Assembly (NCBI GenBank): GCA_003153335.1
Contig: PLYG01000377.1
Coordinates: forward strand, 13,510-22,254
Length of the DNA stretch: 8,745 nt
Origin: Betaproteobacteria bacterium
GTDB taxonomy: Bacteria; Pseudomonadota; Gammaproteobacteria; Burkholderiales; Casimicrobiaceae
Direction: 5' to 3'
The notes under the pieces are model-generated. The model was not told where the DNA came from and did not search any database. It saw only the letters and a program-made list of their open reading frames with translations. Shown here one piece after another: positions 5,581 through 8,745 of the stretch (positions are counted from its first letter, which is position 1; the number at the start of each line of letters is the position of its first letter). A program made the position numbers and the translations under genes.

Positions 5581-7410
5581 CTACATCGCCAGCTTCAGTC
5601 CCACCATCACGGCCTGATTCTTCTGGTTCGCCTGGCTGAACGTCGTGTTGTAGTTGACAAAGGCGGAAAGCGACTTGCTGAATTGCGCTGCGATGCCCAC
5701 GTCCACCTTGCCATAGTTGTCGTCGACCTTGTACGCGGGCAACGCGAAGCTGCCGCCCATCGTCACCAGGTTGGCGCGGACTTCGCGGCCATCGTTCTTG
5801 TGCTCGTTTTCCCACGCGACGCGCGCCCACGGTTGCAATTGCACGCTGCCGCCGACGAGTTGCGCGGAGACCAGATAACCGATGCTGGAAAGCAGCGAGT
5901 CGCGCGTCTGTTCGGTGAAATTCATCGTCGTGCTTGCGGAACCATCCTCGGTAAATCCATTCACTTTGATCTGCTGATAGGTCAGGCTCGCGATCGGCCC
6001 ATGGGTGAGGCTGGTGCTGCCGAAATTCATCCCGCCGACCAGCCGCGCCAGAATATGGTTGCCTTTGGTGCTGCCTTGCTCGGTCCGGGTGGTCGGGCCC
6101 AGTTCGATGTTGCGATGGACATCTTTGAATTTCAGGTCGGCTACACCCACGGATCCGCCCACATACCAGGAACCCTGATTGAGTGCGGCGTACGTGGTCA
6201 GCATGGTCTCGTTGAGCGTGAAGCCGCCGGTACTACCACCGAAGTCACCCTTGTTTTCGCTATACCCGAACAGGGCACCCGCACGCAGGCCGTTGGCCAA
6301 TTGCATATCGCCACCGACGTTGAGCGACGACACGTCGCCCTTGCTGCCTACGGTCGCCGCATTGCTGTCAATGTCGGACTTGCCGAATTCCCAGCCGCCG
6401 TAAACGTTGACGCTGCCTGCCACACCGCTGGCTGCCTGCGTCCGCGCTTCGACCAGGCGGCCCTGAGCCGCCGATACCGCCATCGGCGCTTCGGCCAGCA
6501 AGCCGATCTGTTCCGGCGCCGCGATGATCGACGCCACGTACTGGGCTGTCAGCTTGTGTGCTGCGGTCGTCGGGTGGACGCCATCAGCGAACAGATAAGT
6601 GCTCGGCGCAGTCGCATTGACCAGCGTATTCGGTGTGCAGGCGAGCGAACTGACCGATCCGCTGACAACGCTCGTGCAGGCAACGCCGGTCGTATTGGTA
6701 ATTCCGTAAAGGCCTGGGTTGGCGAGAATTTCGCCGAAGAATCCCTGGACGTTGGCGGGAATCACATCGAAGCCCAGGCTGTTGAGACCGATGTTAAGCG
6801 AGGCGTTGAAAACCTGCACCGACAGTCCCGTCAGCGCAGCGATCCCCGCCGCACCGCTCGCGGCGCCGGCGGGCGTACGGCCCATGTCGGGCAGATTCAT
6901 CACCACAATGTAGCGCGCGCCGGCTGCGTGCATTTTGGCGATCTGCCCCAGAAAGTCTGTCGCCGCGACGCCGACCGCAGTCTGCGCGGCAGTGCTGGAT
7001 TCAAGGCCGGCGCCGGCCAGACCCGCGTGATAGAAAATATCGTTCGGCCCGCCCTGGATGATATAGAGCGCACCCGAATCCAGGTGACCGCCGTTCGCTG
7101 CAATCAACGCGGTGACTTGTCCGGCGACCGGTGTCGCCTGCGGGTTGTACGTGCCTTGCGTGGTGACACGGGCACCGCCGTACGCATAGTCATTGCCGCC
7201 CTGTGTCGAAGGTTTCAGCGTGAAACCATAGCGCTGCGCAAGATATTCGGACGCGGTCAGTCCGGGATTGGTGGTGAAGCGTGCGCCGTATTGTCCGGCA
7301 TCGGAGAGGCTGTCGCCCAGGATGTAGGCATTGGTGAACTCAAATGCCTGGGCGCCCGAACACAGACCCATGACAATGGCGGTGGCGAGCAGGCGTTTCT
7401 GGAATAGCAT
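5581..7410 (-). CDS. GDSL-family esterase/lipase autotransporter (EstA/ApeE type)
   Basis: This 609-residue type Va secreted enzyme should hydrolyse carboxylic esters at the cell surface. A Sec signal peptide covers residues 1-22 (cleavage after GAQA). The GDSL hydrolase domain spans about 25-300. It has block I ILGDSLSDAG with nucleophile Ser34, a YGGARV block with an oxyanion-type glycine near 78-79, block III GGPND (120-124) with Asn123, and block V DGVHP with Asp276 and His279. The Ser-Asp-His triad is therefore complete. A helical linker at about 300-330 leads into a C-terminal beta-barrel (about 335-609) of alternating, aromatic- and glycine-bearing strands that anchors the enzyme in the outer membrane. 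Cys245 and Cys258 could form a disulfide in the passenger. The length fits the family (about 600-650). The ATG has AGGAG six bases upstream. The protein ends in LKLAM rather than the usual terminal Phe or Trp. A TACAAT box lies upstream without a good -35. The gene is divergent from the FecR-like gene. A 684-codon frame on the opposite strand is a shadow. Confidence 0.93.
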   Translation of the reverse strand: MLFQKRLLATAIVMGLCSGAQAFEFTNAYILGDSLSDAGQYGARFTTNPGLTASEYLAQRYGFTLKPSTQGGNDYAYGGARVTTQGTYNPQATPVAGQVTALIAANGGHLDSGALYIIQGGPNDIFYHAGLAGAGLESSTAAQTAVGVAATDFLGQIAKMHAAGARYIVVMNLPDMGRTPAGAASGAAGIAALTGLSVQVFNASLNIGLNSLGFDVIPANVQGFFGEILANPGLYGITNTTGVACTSVVSGSVSSLACTPNTLVNATAPSTYLFADGVHPTTAAHKLTAQYVASIIAAPEQIGLLAEAPMAVSAAQGRLVEARTQAASGVAGSVNVYGGWEFGKSDIDSNAATVGSKGDVSSLNVGGDMQLANGLRAGALFGYSENKGDFGGSTGGFTLNETMLTTYAALNQGSWYVGGSVGVADLKFKDVHRNIELGPTTRTEQGSTKGNHILARLVGGMNFGSTSLTHGPIASLTYQQIKVNGFTEDGSASTTMNFTEQTRDSLLSSIGYLVSAQLVGGSVQLQPWARVAWENEHKNDGREVRANLVTMGGSFALPAYKVDDNYGKVDVGIAAQFSKSLSAFVNYNTTFSQANQKNQAVMVGLKLAM

Positions 7411-7583
7411 GTGAGGCTCCTGTTGAAATCGAGATGATCGCTGTGTGGATTTTTTGTTGCGATGGGGAATTGTAAACCAACCTGACAGCTCGAATGGTCA
7501 AATCAGATGGTGCGTTGCAACACCGTCAACCGCACCGCCGGCCGAGCGTTCTAATCGGTCTGCACCAACGTCAGGAAACCACG

Positions 7584-8745
7584 ATGTCTGCACGCACTGG
7601 GCCTCTCACCTTCCATCTTCGTCTCAAGCTTCGCCTCCGGCAAGTCCTGACGATGTGGGCATTGCTTGCAGTGGGTGCGGCCGCGTTCGCGCAGTCGGAT
7701 CCGCCGTCCAGGGTTGGCCGGGTGAGCGAAATCGCCGGCAGCGTGTTTCTCGCATCGGACGATACCGACAGCAGCTGGCAGCCGATCGGCATCAATTATC
7801 CGGTGACCATCGGTGACAGCGTATGGGTGAGCCAGGACGGGCGTGCGGAGATCGATTTCGGCGCCGGCCAGGTACGTTTGTCGGATGAAGCCAATGTGCA
7901 TTTCTCCCAGCTCGACGACCGCCAGTTCTCCGCGTATCTCGCTTCCGGACGCGCGATCCTGCGCCTGCGCGCGCTGGATCCCGGCGAGAGCGCCAAGCTC
8001 GATACCGCGAATGCGCAGATCGATATCCTGCGGCCCGGCAACTACCGGGTCGAGACCACGGCGGACGGGGTTTACACCAAGTTGGTAGTCCGCGACGGGG
8101 AGGCTCAACTGCACGTCGCGGATCGCACCGTGACGGTCCTCACCGGACAGACAGCGGTCATCGACGGCAACAGCTACGGTGCTTCGCTGGTCGTCCGCGA
8201 AGGTTATGGCACCGATGGATTCGACGCCTGGAGTACGGACCGCGATCGCCGCTGGGAAGCCGGCACCCTGTCATCGCGCTACGTTTCCAACTATGTGCCG
8301 GGCGTGAACGATCTGGATGACTACGGCGCCTGGGAAACGACCGCGACTTATGGCGCGGTGTGGTATCCACGCACAGTGGCTGTGGACTGGGTACCCTATC
8401 GCGACGGTAGCTGGACCTTTGTTCGCCCCTGGGGCTGGACGTGGGTCGACAGCGCGCGCTGGGGCTGGGCGCCATTTCATTACGGCCGGTGGGTCCGTCT
8501 GAGCAATCGCTGGGGCTGGTGCCCGGGGACGTTCGTGTCGCGTCCAATCTACGCGCCCGCGCTGGTTGCCTGGTATGGCGGGCCCTCGGGGACCAGTTGG
8601 TCAATGAGCTTCGGTGGGCCCACTTTCGGGTGGGTGCCGCTGGCTTGGGGCGAACCGTATTGGCCGCACTATCGCTACGGCACGGATTACTGGCGCCTGA
8701 TCAACCGCCCCTATGCGGTCAATGTGTACCGCGTCCCGGCGAAAC
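7584..8745 (+). CDS. FecR-domain, Trp-rich DUF6600-type exported protein, 3' end outside the window
   Basis: The first 387 codons are present and the frame is still open at the window edge. The N-terminus has a basic stretch (HLRLKLRLRQ, 11-20) and a hydrophobic segment (about 21-36) ending AAAFA before Gln37, a likely signal peptide with a long basic region. Residues of about 44-195 match the beta-rich FecR periplasmic domain: GRVSEIAGSV, IGDSVWVSQDGRAEIDFGAGQVRLS, SGRAILRLRAL, VRDGEAQLHVADRTVTVLTGQTAVIDG. From about 235 a tryptophan-rich part follows, with YRDGSWTFVRPWGWTWV and RWGWAPFHYGRW, the pattern I associate with DUF6600. Such proteins usually continue into a low-complexity Pro/Gly/Gln tail, which cannot be checked here. 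Unlike true FecR anti-sigma regulators it has no cytoplasmic anti-sigma domain before the membrane segment, and no sigma factor or TonB receptor gene is next to it. The ATG has AGGAA six bases upstream. Its role is unknown; a cell-envelope or surface structural role is inferred. Confidence 0.85.
   Translation, partial: MSARTGPLTFHLRLKLRLRQVLTMWALLAVGAAAFAQSDPPSRVGRVSEIAGSVFLASDDTDSSWQPIGINYPVTIGDSVWVSQDGRAEIDFGAGQVRLSDEANVHFSQLDDRQFSAYLASGRAILRLRALDPGESAKLDTANAQIDILRPGNYRVETTADGVYTKLVVRDGEAQLHVADRTVTVLTGQTAVIDGNSYGASLVVREGYGTDGFDAWSTDRDRRWEAGTLSSRYVSNYVPGVNDLDDYGAWETTATYGAVWYPRTVAVDWVPYRDGSWTFVRPWGWTWVDSARWGWAPFHYGRWVRLSNRWGWCPGTFVSRPIYAPALVAWYGGPSGTSWSMSFGGPTFGWVPLAWGEPYWPHYRYGTDYWRLINRPYAVNVYRVPAK

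Noticed and set aside
5353..7407. 684-codon open frame on the plus strand
   Set aside because: It lies antisense to the GDSL autotransporter, which has a signal peptide, full catalytic motifs, a barrel, a good ribosome binding site and a terminator. The antisense product shows no domain and is Arg/Ala/Gly-rich, as expected for a shadow frame in G+C-rich DNA.
7551..8114. 187-codon minus-strand frame overlapping the FecR-like gene
   Set aside because: It is a shadow of the plus-strand gene, which has a signal peptide, FecR-fold motifs and a ribosome binding site.

Overview
The window looks like chromosomal DNA from a Gram-negative proteobacterium, probably beta or gamma (Burkholderiales- or Xanthomonadales-like). 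The reasons are high G+C coding sequence, an outer-membrane autotransporter, a FecR/DUF6600-type exported protein, and GTG/TTG starts. No rRNA, tRNA, CRISPR array, complete insertion sequence or phage gene was seen. The exact taxon cannot be fixed from the sequence alone.

Layout, left to right: (1) a SAM-dependent methyltransferase (113-874, +). (2) A regulatory block: a TPR-repeat protein without a DNA-binding domain (1009-2190, +); a small exported protein on the opposite strand with a strong ribosome binding site and its own terminator (2540-2247, -); a 745-base gene-poor, less G+C-rich stretch (2541-3285) that may hold gene debris; and a second TPR protein, collinear with the first but carrying a C-terminal LuxR-type helix-turn-helix (3286-4638, +). 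(3) A BtuF-like 'helical backbone metal receptor' protein without a signal peptide, 31 bases downstream (4670-5431, +). (4) A two-way terminator, then a GDSL esterase autotransporter of the EstA/ApeE type (7410-5581, -). (5) A divergently transcribed, Trp-rich FecR-domain protein of the DUF6600 type that runs off the right end (7584-8745, +).

The most interesting part is the TPR block. Two paralogous TPR proteins, one with and one without a LuxR output domain, flank a small gene for a secreted peptide-sized product. This resembles in outline the TPR receptor plus exported peptide modules of Gram-positive bacteria (Rap/Phr, RRNPP), although nothing in the sequence proves a functional link. The small gene also appears to carry a one-base frame disruption near its 3' end. 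The other genes are recognisable families. The autotransporter and FecR-like protein share an intergenic region and both act in the cell envelope. The BtuF-like gene may be co-transcribed with the LuxR-type regulator.
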